Assembly (NCBI GenBank): GCA_003223245.1
Contig: QHYI01000134.1
Span: forward strand, 1-48,556
DNA: 48,556 nt
Reading direction: 5' to 3'
From: Acidobacteriota bacterium
GTDB lineage: Bacteria > Acidobacteriota > Terriglobia > Acidiferrales > UBA7541
The notes under the pieces were generated by a model that worked only from the letters and a program-made list of their open reading frames with translations, made no database searches and was not told the DNA's origin. Positions within the stretch are counted from its first letter, which is position 1. Each line of letters begins with the position of its first letter. Below, in pieces: positions 27,801 to 34,776 of the stretch. The translations under genes and the position numbers were made by a program.

Positions 27801-28083
27801 TGACGCTTTTCCTGTCGATGGTCGCAAACCCGGCTTTGGAAGCCTTGATCTCGTATTCACCGATGGGGAGAAACGTAAACACGTAATACCCCTGCGCATC
27901 CGTGGTTGTAGAACGTGAAGCCCCTGTTGCCGTTTGCGTGGCGGTGATTTGCACGCCAGGAACGACCGCTCCTGTGGCATCTGTGACAGTTCCCGCTACC
28001 GTTCCGGTTCCCGTCGTTTGCGCTTGCAAGCTGATACAGGCTGTGAGAACCAAAACAAGCACAAGACCTGGATATGCTTTCAT
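24853..28083 (-). CDS. Oar-like TonB-dependent receptor with carboxypeptidase-regulatory domain (sulfatase locus)
   Basis: This 1076-residue outer-membrane protein starts with a signal peptide ending near LQAQ (residue 22). A CarboxypepD_reg beta-sandwich (about 27-110, GTVTDATGAVVPGVQITATQ) comes next, then a plug domain with LNGRNFTQLLSLGPGV. A long beta-barrel follows and ends in the aromatic-terminated strand FKIELTY, as expected for assembly by BAM. This is the acidobacterial Oar/CirA-like group, usually linked to uptake of oligosaccharides or other large ligands. AAGGGGGT before the ATG supports the start. The gene is the first of the receptor-sulfatase-maturase series, so a sulfated glycan or sulfate ester is the natural ligand guess. 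A 57-bp element lies 54 nt upstream of the ATG. Confidence 0.88.
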   Translation of the reverse strand: MKAYPGLVLVLVLTACISLQAQTTGTGTVAGTVTDATGAVVPGVQITATQTATGASRSTTTDAQGYYVFTFLPIGEYEIKASKAGFATIDRKSVILNADITVALNLTLKVGAANETVTVTGTPPALNTETGGVSTLVSGAQVQELALNGRNFTQLLSLGPGVSSQQTGLRMGVGQEGNPLMSVNGGRINSTEYTYDGTLAMDTGGNRGLDLFPPMEAIQEVQIHKSNYSADTGSFGYGQVNVVTRSGGRAYHGALYEINGNSVFDARNFFATSVSPFNQNMFGYTIGGPVFPSARSPKHQKAFFFWSQSWNRRIGPQLLSFTAPPQSVFTAEAPTADQRAGNFGASTIIDPTTKQPFPNNTIPPERIDSNAALLLEDYYPLPNTSGAPNFVTSTHAATNWREELARVDLRFTDKASLMARWAGDSWNQNQSILKPSSAAFPTIPGVIAKPGRNLVLELTNVFTPTTVNQLTFGFSRNGITNFPLPAARRPAGLTIPSIFGSNVADVIPTISIVGYGTIGADASVNNDNNVYEYRDDLSRQIGNHSLKAGFEFLRIQKFDRYIYANHQGTFTFNGTATGNPLADLLLGDAFEYTEQSFIPNPYLFASDYEFYVQDDWKLRPSLTVNIGLRDEVMAGAPNGRSKYNTISDFIPGLYDPSKAPTVKANGQLVAGTGDPLNGIITPTNQKGLRLPPSLKQTHFEWGPRFGFAWSPFGNQKTVLRGGYGIFYHWDNDSQENLSQNPPFSNSASIFNTGLSNPAGGTAALFPPNLTTEDVRFLYPMVQQYSVTLERAVPGATVISIGYVGNRAVHLDQSFNLNQPQPNVPVASGQVNINTIRPYLGYGTITYDTRNASARYNALQVDIRRQFAQGLMFEMAYTQSRSLCWQVGQNTLKQQNEQARCDLDQPYSFAFNYVYDLPFFKAQQGVLGRVLGRWEWSGITTYAAGYPFTVTETGNRSGTGNAGRPNVVGPLYVEPGNVARYFNTAAFAPQPLGQFGNAGRDILRGPGLGVWNMSLYKNTPFQLGGREITLKFGSDVFNVFNQVSFNGVGATMGTPAFGRLTSALDPRQADFKIELTY

Positions 28084-28137
28084 TCGACCCCCTTCTACAC
28101 CGCACGTTTATTTCGCCAGGGCCGACCCCGAACTCCA

Positions 28138-28194
28138 GTCATGTGCTTTCAATCTGTTCTGCCCGCTCAAGCGAACAATTTCCCGCGCATGGAA
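28138..28194 (-). repeat. 57-bp repeat copy B, upstream of the TonB receptor gene
   Basis: This partner of copy A at 23289-23345 has the same orientation and almost the same distance to the next start codon (54 nt against 61 nt). Of 57 positions 46 agree, with a perfectly conserved 15-base block at the gene-proximal end. It is non-coding here, which supports the downstream start chosen for the maturase. Confidence 0.6.
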
Positions 28195-28212
28195 GCGCCG
28201 GCCCATTTCCCC

Positions 28213-28392
28213 CTACACACCATCGCACGATTCGTTTGCCGTTTCGCTGCGCCGTGACGAACTCCGGTCACCTTTAGCGGTGGAGTCAACAAATAAGGGT
28301 TGCGACGAGGAAGCCTTGAAGGTGGAAGTCCCTTGAGCGAGCAGGATGAGTACCGGCGCAGCAAGAATTCTTGGAAGTCGAGGACGTCGCAT
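28213..28392 (-). CDS. Small 59-residue exported peptide or gene remnant
   Basis: This short frame starts at ATG 28392 with GGAGG five bases upstream, a good ribosome site. The product begins MRRPRLPRILAAPVLILLAQG, which looks like a signal peptide. It then reads PLFVDSTAKGDRS before a polar tail and a TAG at 28213-28215. The FVD-TAK stretch recalls the opening of secreted FG-GAP/ASPIC-type proteins, so it could be a truncated remnant of such a gene rather than a true small protein. It precedes the TonB receptor on the same strand, with copy B of the repeat in between. The remaining 28393-28634 spacer shows no gene and should carry divergent promoters. Confidence 0.4.
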   Translation of the reverse strand: MRRPRLPRILAAPVLILLAQGTSTFKASSSQPLFVDSTAKGDRSSSRRSETANESCDGV

Positions 28393-28634
28393 CTTGTCCT
28401 CCGTGACGCCGAAATTCTACCCCAGACGAGCTCAAGTGAAAGACTCTGGATTGGATACATAATCGACCGCTGCCATGGTCAGGAAGGTGCGAAGGACAGG
28501 ACCGGTTAGGCCTTTTTCCACTGCTAGACAAATCCTTCAACAGCCTGCGTCACATATTTTCGACTAATCGCGTGTACAATGGGCCGCGGATTTGCGGTCG
28601 GATTGTGAAATCTGCTGGTAAATCGCCTTCGGCC

Positions 28635-29981
28635 ATGAACAAAAGAAATTTCATCAAATTATTCTCGGGGATAGCGACGGCACCCATGGTTTCCCCACTG
28701 CTGAGGCTGTTGCCGGACATCAAGCTGAAAAACTGGGCCGGCAATTTCGAATACGGCACGGAAAACCTATACACCGCCAATTCCGTGGAACAAGCGCGAG
28801 ATTTTGTGAAGAAACAGGCGAAGCTAAAGGTCCTCGGCACGCGCCATTGCTTCAACAAGATCGCTGACAGCACTAACCAATTCCTCTCCATGAAGCCGGC
28901 AGATGAACTTTTGTCCGTCAACGCCGAGGAGCGCACCGTGACCGTGAACGGGAGCATGACTTACGGCCATTTGTGCCCGCTTCTCCACGAAAAGGGATTT
29001 GCTTTACACAATCTGGCGTCGCTGCCTCACATTTCCATTGCCGGATCCTGCAGCACTGCGACCCATGGTTCGGGGGACAAGAACGGAAACCTGGCAACGG
29101 CGGTGTCGGCTTTGGAATTGATCACCGCCAGCGGCGATTTAATTCAGCTTTCCCGGAAGAGGGACGGAGAACCGTTTTCGGGAGCGGTTGCCGGGCTTGG
29201 GGCACTCGGTGTCATCACCAAGGTCACCCTCGATGTTCAGCCGGCCTACCTGATGCGGCAGTACGTCTACTTGAACATGCCTTTGGATCAGGTAAAGGAA
29301 CACTTCGAAGCCATCGAATCCAGCGCTTACAGCGTCAGCCTGTTTACCGACTGGCGAAACAAGAATGTCAACGAAGTCTGGATCAAAAGCCGCCTAGAGG
29401 AAGGGCAGGCATTTGCTCCTGCACCTGAGTTTTTCGGTGCAAAAGCGGCAACCCGAAATTTTCACCCCATCGCCGAACTCTCCGCGGAAAACTGTACCGC
29501 GCAGATGGGCGTGCCCGGCCCGTGGTACGAACGGCTTCCGCACTTCCGGATGGGCTTTACGCCCAGCGCTGGAAAGGAATTGCAGTCGGAGTACTTTGTG
29601 CCCCGCCAGCACGCTGTCGAGGCCATTTTAGCAGTCGAACGGCTGCACCAGCATGTCAGCCCGCATCTACTGATCACGGAAATCCGCACGATTGCTGCCG
29701 ACGATCTCTGGATGAGCCCCTGCTACAAACAGCCTTCCGTCACGATTCACTTTACCTGGAAGCAGGATTGGCCGGCGGTTAGAAAGCTGCTTCCGACGAT
29801 TGAAAAAGAACTCGCACCATTTAAACCCCGCCCGCACTGGGGAAAGCTGTTCACCATGCCGGCAGCAGAACTAAAATCCAGGTACGAGAAGCTGCCTGAC
29901 TTCATCGCCCTGTGTAAGACCTACGACCCAGGCGGCAAGTTCCACAATGACTTTCTGAACAGGAACGTCTTTGGTGCGTGA
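28635..29981 (+). CDS. Alditol oxidase-like FAD oxidoreductase (ALO family)
   Basis: This 448-residue flavoprotein of the VAO fold has the N-terminal FAD motif VLGTRHCFNKIADS. His71 there aligns with the residue that binds FAD covalently in alditol oxidase and arabinonolactone oxidase. HISIAGSCSTATHGSG and GLGALGVITKVTLDV follow. The C-terminal ALO domain ends with ADDLWMSPCYK and FKPRPHWGKLF, very close to the alditol oxidase (xylitol/sorbitol oxidase) consensus. It should oxidise sugar alcohols such as xylitol or sorbitol at C1, with oxygen or another acceptor. The first 25 residues (NKRNFIKLFSGIATAPMVS) look like a lipophilic leader, perhaps exported with bound FAD. ATG 28635 has a weak ribosome site. 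It stands alone on the plus strand. Confidence 0.8.
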   Translation: MNKRNFIKLFSGIATAPMVSPLLRLLPDIKLKNWAGNFEYGTENLYTANSVEQARDFVKKQAKLKVLGTRHCFNKIADSTNQFLSMKPADELLSVNAEERTVTVNGSMTYGHLCPLLHEKGFALHNLASLPHISIAGSCSTATHGSGDKNGNLATAVSALELITASGDLIQLSRKRDGEPFSGAVAGLGALGVITKVTLDVQPAYLMRQYVYLNMPLDQVKEHFEAIESSAYSVSLFTDWRNKNVNEVWIKSRLEEGQAFAPAPEFFGAKAATRNFHPIAELSAENCTAQMGVPGPWYERLPHFRMGFTPSAGKELQSEYFVPRQHAVEAILAVERLHQHVSPHLLITEIRTIAADDLWMSPCYKQPSVTIHFTWKQDWPAVRKLLPTIEKELAPFKPRPHWGKLFTMPAAELKSRYEKLPDFIALCKTYDPGGKFHNDFLNRNVFGA

Positions 29982-30170
29982 GGAACTTGGCTTGATCATC
30001 TCCCCAATGTCCCCAGGCCTTCGCGTGAAACGCTTCCCGAGGCAGCAAGTCAGGTCGGAGCGACCTTCGCAGCTCGGCCCTCAAATGTATGTAAAAGGCT
30101 CGCGCTGGAACTGCGGGCGCGAATGGTGCACTCCGGTGACGCAGTTCGGAGGTTGCGAGGCCATGGCTCT

Positions 30171-31298
30171 CTACGTGCTCCCCTCAAACTCGAGGACCAC
30201 AATTTCTGGATTCGATCCCAGCCGCAGCGGCGGTCCCCAGGTGCCCGCGCCGCTCGACGTAAATACCTGCATTTTGCCAATCCGACTAAGCCCATACACA
30301 AACTGGCGATAAATCCGCCGCGCCATCCAGCTCCATGGAATGAATTGTCCCAGATGCGTGTGGCCTGAAAGCTGCAGGGAAATTCCCGCTGCTTCCGCAA
30401 CTTGTGGATGATCCGGGGCATGCGTCAACAAAATGCTCGCGCGCTCGCGGTCCAGGCCCATGCTCCTGAGCACCGAAGCAAAATGCGACTTACGCGAAGC
30501 ATTCCGGTAGGGCACGCCTATGATTTGCAACCCAGCAGCTTCCACTTTCTCGTTTCGCAGCACGCGCACGCCCGCCGCCTCCACCGCGTGAAGATACTTG
30601 CTATCGTCTCCGAACTGTTCGTGATTACCCGCCACAAAGTACACACCGTGCGGCGCCGTTAATTGGCTGAGCGGCTCCGCCGCGCGCTCCACGTCAATCG
30701 CCGTGCCGTCAAACAAATCGCCTGCGATGAAGATCGCATCCGGCTTCTCTTTGAGCACGTCCGCCACGATTCTTCGCAGAAAGCTGGCGTTTCGCACGTG
30801 CCCGAGGTGAAGGTCGCTCAGAAGCGCCGCCTTGCGTCCCCGCCATGCTTCCGGCAGGTTCGCCAGCCGCACCGTCGTACGCGTGATTCGCGTCCAGCTT
30901 GCATTAAATACGCCATAGACGCCCGCCACGGCCGCCGCGCTAAACAGAACCTCGACGATCAAGTGAAAGTTCGCATGTAACCCGGCGATCCACGCAACTC
31001 CGAAAGCAACCCAGGAGAACGCAGCTGCAATAAATAAGAAGCTGAGCAGACCAAGCCAAACGGCCGCGCCTCTGTATATCGTTCGCACAGCCACTCCCGT
31101 ATGTCGCCACGCCATCAGCGATGCTCCGAGAAAACTCACTGACAGGATTCCTAGCGCGATTTTCAGCCACAGCGACGAGCTTGCGACCCCGTTGCCCGAC
31201 GTCGAAAACGTCCATGTCTTATACAAGATCAGATGGGTGAGAAAGAGAATGGCCTGTACGACAGCGATAAACACAACCAATCCGGCTCGTGTTTTCAT
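30171..31298 (-). CDS. Membrane-anchored metallophosphoesterase (YkuE-like)
   Basis: This 375-residue protein has four or so transmembrane helices in residues 1-130, followed by a calcineurin-like phosphoesterase domain. All metal motifs are present: LSDLHLGH (Asp162, His164), AGDLFDG (Asp194), AGNHE (Asn225, His226), LTHAPDH and SGHTHLGQ. The family includes YkuE/UDP-2,3-diacylglucosamine hydrolase-like and lipid phosphoesterases, so a lipid or nucleotide phosphoester at the membrane is likely. The ATG at 31298 starts 3 nt upstream-overlapped with a decayed reading frame (stop at 31302-31304), which suggests it was once translated as the second gene of an operon. It is convergent with the alditol oxidase gene, and the 189-bp gap between them holds nothing clear. 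Confidence 0.85.
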   Translation of the reverse strand: MKTRAGLVVFIAVVQAILFLTHLILYKTWTFSTSGNGVASSSLWLKIALGILSVSFLGASLMAWRHTGVAVRTIYRGAAVWLGLLSFLFIAAAFSWVAFGVAWIAGLHANFHLIVEVLFSAAAVAGVYGVFNASWTRITRTTVRLANLPEAWRGRKAALLSDLHLGHVRNASFLRRIVADVLKEKPDAIFIAGDLFDGTAIDVERAAEPLSQLTAPHGVYFVAGNHEQFGDDSKYLHAVEAAGVRVLRNEKVEAAGLQIIGVPYRNASRKSHFASVLRSMGLDRERASILLTHAPDHPQVAEAAGISLQLSGHTHLGQFIPWSWMARRIYRQFVYGLSRIGKMQVFTSSGAGTWGPPLRLGSNPEIVVLEFEGST

Positions 31299-31301
31299 GC
31301 T

Positions 31302-31484
31302 CTATTGGATTCGGCAGGGCTTCGTTCGTGTGCATTCGACCGCCAGCAACTTGACCCCCGGCGTGCTTTTGCGACTCTCGATCGCGTGCGCGAACTGGCC
31401 TTCCGTAGAGGTCCCACGCGCGCGGATCAGATCATGCAGCAGTTCTCCGATACGAAACCCTGCCAGCACGATGCTGGGTGATGT
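31302..31484 (-). pseudogene. Possible 3' remnant of an S1/P1-type nuclease gene
   Basis: A minus-strand frame ends in TAG three bases before the phosphoesterase ATG. It encodes SIVLAGFRIGELLHDLI near its beginning. This resembles the last helix of S1/P1 nucleases (AG-RLA-LLN), followed by a polar tail EGQFAHAIESRKSTPG. Upstream of it lies the decayed dehydrogenase piece on the other strand, so the rest of any such gene is missing. The resemblance is short, and I would not insist on it. Confidence 0.28.
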
Positions 31485-31487
31485 TGA

Positions 31488-31610
31488 AGGTCCTGGGAGT
31501 CTCTTCGGAGACGATCGACGCGCGGGACCCTTCGTCGAGTTTGTGGCTGTTCCCTCGCGGATCCACTACCGTCTGCCAAAGGCAGAAGGGTTTGCGATGA
31601 ATATGCTTAA
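31488..31610 (+). pseudogene. Partial, decayed duplicate of the adjacent zinc alcohol dehydrogenase gene
   Basis: Bases 31488-31577 repeat bases 31952-32042 of the intact dehydrogenase at roughly 85-90% identity by eye, with one single-base gap. The piece still encodes RRAGPFVEFVAVPSRI, matching RRAGAFAEFVAVPSRI of the intact gene, but the frame breaks upstream of that. Similarity fades after the RLP codons. It ends in a TAA at about 31612, just ahead of the intact gene. It must be the relic of a tandem duplication or of a second paralogue. Confidence 0.7.
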
Positions 31611-31632
31611 ATAATGATGGTACAACCTCTCG

Positions 31633-32673
31633 ATGAAAGCTCTGCTGCTCTCAAAATATAAGCATTTGCAAATTGTTGACCTCCCTGTGCCAACGGCGGG
31701 GCCGGGGGAAGTCCTTGTTCGCGTGGCAGCCTGTGGCATCTGCGGGAGCGACGTTCACGGCTACGACGGCTCGTCCGGCCGGCGCATCCCTCCGATCGTC
31801 ATGGGGCACGAAGCTGCCGGAAGAATCGCAGAGGTGGGTTCGGGCGTGGCTGGATATAGGATTGGAGATCGCGTCACCTTTGACTCCACGATCTACTGCG
31901 GAGCCTGTGAATACTGCCGCCGCGGAGAAGTAAATCTTTGTGACAACCGGCAGGTCTTGGGAGTCTCTTGTGGAGACTATCGACGCGCGGGAGCCTTCGC
32001 CGAGTTCGTTGCTGTTCCCTCGCGCATCGTGTACCGTCTTCCGGACAGTCTTTCCTTTGAGGAAGCGGCCATGCTTGAGGCCGTGTCCGTCGCTGTCCAC
32101 GCGGTCTCTTTGGCGGAGGTTTCCGGCAAAAGAACAGCTTTGGTCGTAGGAGCAGGAATGATCGGTCTTTTGATTGTGCAGGCGCTGCGCGCCGCCGATT
32201 GTTCTCGCATTCTCGTATCCGACCTAGACAGCTCGCGTCTCAAGCTAGCGGAAGACGTTGGAGCACATGTCGCCTTGTCTGCGAAGTCGGACGTTCCCGC
32301 GCAGGTAGGAAAACTCACCGGAGGAGCCGGGGCAGATGTGGCTATAGAAGCTGTAGGCCAGACGGATAGCATAAAAGCCTCCATCGAGAGTATTCGCAAG
32401 GGCGGAACGGTAATCTTAGTGGGTAACATTGCGCCAGAGGTGACGTTTCCGCTCCAGAGAGTTGTTACGCGCCAAATCCGGATTCAGGGCTCATGCGCGT
32501 CCGCAGGAGAATATCCGCGTGCCATGGAGCTTCTGGCAACGGGCGCCATTCAGGTAAAAAAGCTTATTACGGCGGTTGCGCCGCTCGACGAAGGTCCACA
32601 ATGGTTTGATCGATTGTACGCGCGCGAACCCAAGCTGATGAAAGTTGTGCTGACCCCGGGAGCGGTTTCTTGA
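31633..32673 (+). CDS. Zinc-dependent medium-chain alcohol/polyol dehydrogenase
   Basis: This 346-residue MDR-family enzyme has the catalytic zinc ligands CGICGSD (Cys37) and GHE (His59). Its structural zinc lobe is CGACEYCRRGEVNLC (Cys89, 92, 95, 103). The Rossmann fold follows in TALVVGAGMIGLLIVQALRAA. The sequence fits the sorbitol dehydrogenase / galactitol-phosphate dehydrogenase branch, which oxidises polyols or sugar acids with NAD(P) in the cytoplasm. The last codon overlaps the start of an SDR gene (TTGA), so the two are translated together, probably in one oxidation pathway. The ribosome site before ATG 31633 is weak. A decayed copy of part of this gene sits just upstream. Confidence 0.88.
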   Translation: MKALLLSKYKHLQIVDLPVPTAGPGEVLVRVAACGICGSDVHGYDGSSGRRIPPIVMGHEAAGRIAEVGSGVAGYRIGDRVTFDSTIYCGACEYCRRGEVNLCDNRQVLGVSCGDYRRAGAFAEFVAVPSRIVYRLPDSLSFEEAAMLEAVSVAVHAVSLAEVSGKRTALVVGAGMIGLLIVQALRAADCSRILVSDLDSSRLKLAEDVGAHVALSAKSDVPAQVGKLTGGAGADVAIEAVGQTDSIKASIESIRKGGTVILVGNIAPEVTFPLQRVVTRQIRIQGSCASAGEYPRAMELLATGAIQVKKLITAVAPLDEGPQWFDRLYAREPKLMKVVLTPGAVS

Positions 32674-33479
32674 GCGGCGAACTCTTTGATCTTGGCGGCC
32701 AAGTGGCCATCGTGACTGGCACAAGCCGTGGGCTCGGCCAATACATGGCGCGTGCTCTGGCAAAAGCCGGCGCGGATTTAGTGCTCACAAGCCGGGATCG
32801 AAATCGATTGTTGCCCTTCGAGGCGGAGATCAAAGCATTGGGTCGCCGCGTCATTTCTCTGGAACTCGATGTCCGCCAACGCGAGAGCATTGAGAAGATG
32901 AGCGCCAACGCCGAAGCAGCCTTTGGCCGCATCGATATCCTCGTCAACAACGCAGGTTGCAATGTACGAAAGCCCGCACTCGAGGTCACCTGGGAAGACT
33001 GGAATCTGATTCTGGATACGAATTTGCGTGGAAGCTTCTTCGTATCCCAGTCGGTTGCGCGCGGTATGATCGCTCGTCGTTACGGCCGCATCATCAACAT
33101 CGGCTCGGTCACCAGCGTAGCCGGATACGCCGGCCTCGCTCCTTACGGCGCCAGCCGGGGCGGCATACGGCAATTGACCATGAGTTTGGCCGATGACTGG
33201 GGAAAGTACGGTGTGACAGTCAATTGTCTTGCGCCAGGTTGGTTTCGCACGGAGCAGAACAAGGTTCTGTATGAGGACAAGGAATGGGTCGCATATCTCT
33301 CCGACCGCATTCCCTTGAAGCGTCCGGGCCAACCGCAAGACCTTGACGCCGCGGTGGTATTTCTCGCAGCGGAGTCCAGCCGGTATATTACCGGGCAGAC
33401 TTTGTTGGTGGACGGAGGAATCTCAACCGGTGCAACGCGCGCCCTGGCCGCGTCCGGATCTGCCGGGGAGAAGCAGTAG
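32670..33479 (+). CDS. SDR-family oxidoreductase with Arg at the catalytic Lys position
   Basis: This 269-residue protein is a classical short-chain dehydrogenase. VTGTSRGLG (residues 15-23) binds the cofactor, NNAG lies at 93-96, and Ser146 and Tyr159 are the catalytic pair. The usual Y-x-x-x-K reads YGASR, with Arg163 replacing the Lys that positions NAD(P) and lowers the Tyr pKa. It most resembles gluconate 5-dehydrogenase-like enzymes. Either it works with an altered mechanism or it has lost activity. The start is TTG 32670 overlapping the stop of the zinc dehydrogenase, with GGGAG 7 nt upstream inside that gene. The two genes together with the ACS-type transporter opposite suggest sugar-acid or polyol catabolism. 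Confidence 0.87.
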   Translation: MSGELFDLGGQVAIVTGTSRGLGQYMARALAKAGADLVLTSRDRNRLLPFEAEIKALGRRVISLELDVRQRESIEKMSANAEAAFGRIDILVNNAGCNVRKPALEVTWEDWNLILDTNLRGSFFVSQSVARGMIARRYGRIINIGSVTSVAGYAGLAPYGASRGGIRQLTMSLADDWGKYGVTVNCLAPGWFRTEQNKVLYEDKEWVAYLSDRIPLKRPGQPQDLDAAVVFLAAESSRYITGQTLLVDGGISTGATRALAASGSAGEKQ

Positions 33480-33540
33480 GCGGACTGCAGATAACCAGCG
33501 CCGGGACAAGGTTCTCCCGCAGGAGTGAATCACCAAGAGG

Positions 33541-34776
33541 CTACGCCGGCTCCGGAATCGGTTCGATACGCCCGAGCAGAAAAACATAGCCGGCAATACC
33601 CATCAAAAGAAAAATTGTTGCTGCGGCAAAGGCCCAAGAAAAAGAATTGGTCGCTTTGACGACATAGCCGGTCACGATGGGAGCGGCAATTCCGGAAAGA
33701 TGGTTGCACAAGTTAACAATTCCACCGACAGTACCGACGCTCTCCCGAGGCGCGATCAACGAAGGAACGGACCAGCCCACCGGCGAAGCGGCAGACAACC
33801 CTCCAATGGACATGCTGATCCAAACAAGCGCGGCGAGGGCTGTGTGAGCATGAGCTGCACCTAGAATCGCCAACCCGAGACTCGTTCCGCCGACGAGAAT
33901 GATCTTGCGCACGCGAAGAGGATTCCACCCGTGTTGAATCAGCATGTCCACAAGCCACCCGCCGACGAAGAAATCTGTGAACGTAGCGAATAACCAGGGG
34001 ACGCTTGTGTACAGCACCGAGTAGAACAGATTCTCGTGGAGCGCGCTTTCGAAATAAGAAGGCAGCCAGGTCAGGAGCAAGTAGAAGGTGTAGTTGTACG
34101 AAGCAAACCCCAACGCCAAACCGCAAACTTTGGGTTGCCGCAACAGATATGCAAGCGGAGCGCCTTTCGCGGCGCGGACGGCGTCTTCCGGCTGTGCTCC
34201 TCCTCGGGCGATGAATTCGCGCTCGGCGGCGGAAAGTAACTTGTCTTCGCCGGGATTCCGGTAAAAGGCATAAAATAGCGCAAAGTAGACCAGGCTGACA
34301 AAACCCGTTACAGCGAAACTCCATCGCCACCCAAAATGCAGCAGGAAGATGCCGATAAAAGGCACGCCGACCGCGGACGCGAGTTTTGCCGCGCCATCAA
34401 ACATCGCGGTGGCGAGACTGCGTTCTGCGTTCGGAAACCAGTAACCAGTTGCTTTGGCGTTCGCCGGAAAGGTTGGAGCCTCTCCGATCCCCAGCAATAG
34501 CCGCGCAGCAAAGAAGCCACCGATTCCGGAGGACATGGCCGCGCCGAAGGAGGCTATGCTCCAGAGAAACGTGCTGATTCGACCGACAAGCCGCACGCCG
34601 AAGCGATCCAGCAGGAGACCCGATGGCAACTGAAGAGCCGCGTAAGTCCAGCTATAAGCGCTCGACAAATAACCAAACATGAGCGGCGAAATTCCGAACG
34701 CGGCGCGGAGAGCGTCCTGAGAAACAGAAAGGTTAACGCGGTCGAAATAATTAACCAAAACTCCGAAGCCCAGCAA
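33541..34776 (-). CDS. MFS transporter, anion:cation symporter (ACS) type, start uncertain
   Basis: About 411 residues with twelve predicted helices are visible. The N-terminal FGVLVNYFDRVNLSVS, the loop LPSGLLLDRFGVRLVGR and GIGEAPTFPANAKATGYWFP are typical of ACS members that import hexuronates, glucarate, tartrate or other small organic acids with protons. It ends 61 bp from the SDR gene (convergent), so the transporter may feed that pathway. The TTG at 34776 is the first initiator I can find in frame. Family members begin about 20 residues earlier, and the upstream frame does read RRRWGIAW with no stop, yet no ATG, GTG or TTG occurs in roughly 150 bases. Either a rare start is used or the 5' end is frameshifted. 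Confidence 0.8.
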   Translation of the reverse strand: MLGFGVLVNYFDRVNLSVSQDALRAAFGISPLMFGYLSSAYSWTYAALQLPSGLLLDRFGVRLVGRISTFLWSIASFGAAMSSGIGGFFAARLLLGIGEAPTFPANAKATGYWFPNAERSLATAMFDGAAKLASAVGVPFIGIFLLHFGWRWSFAVTGFVSLVYFALFYAFYRNPGEDKLLSAAEREFIARGGAQPEDAVRAAKGAPLAYLLRQPKVCGLALGFASYNYTFYLLLTWLPSYFESALHENLFYSVLYTSVPWLFATFTDFFVGGWLVDMLIQHGWNPLRVRKIILVGGTSLGLAILGAAHAHTALAALVWISMSIGGLSAASPVGWSVPSLIAPRESVGTVGGIVNLCNHLSGIAAPIVTGYVVKATNSFSWAFAAATIFLLMGIAGYVFLLGRIEPIPEPA

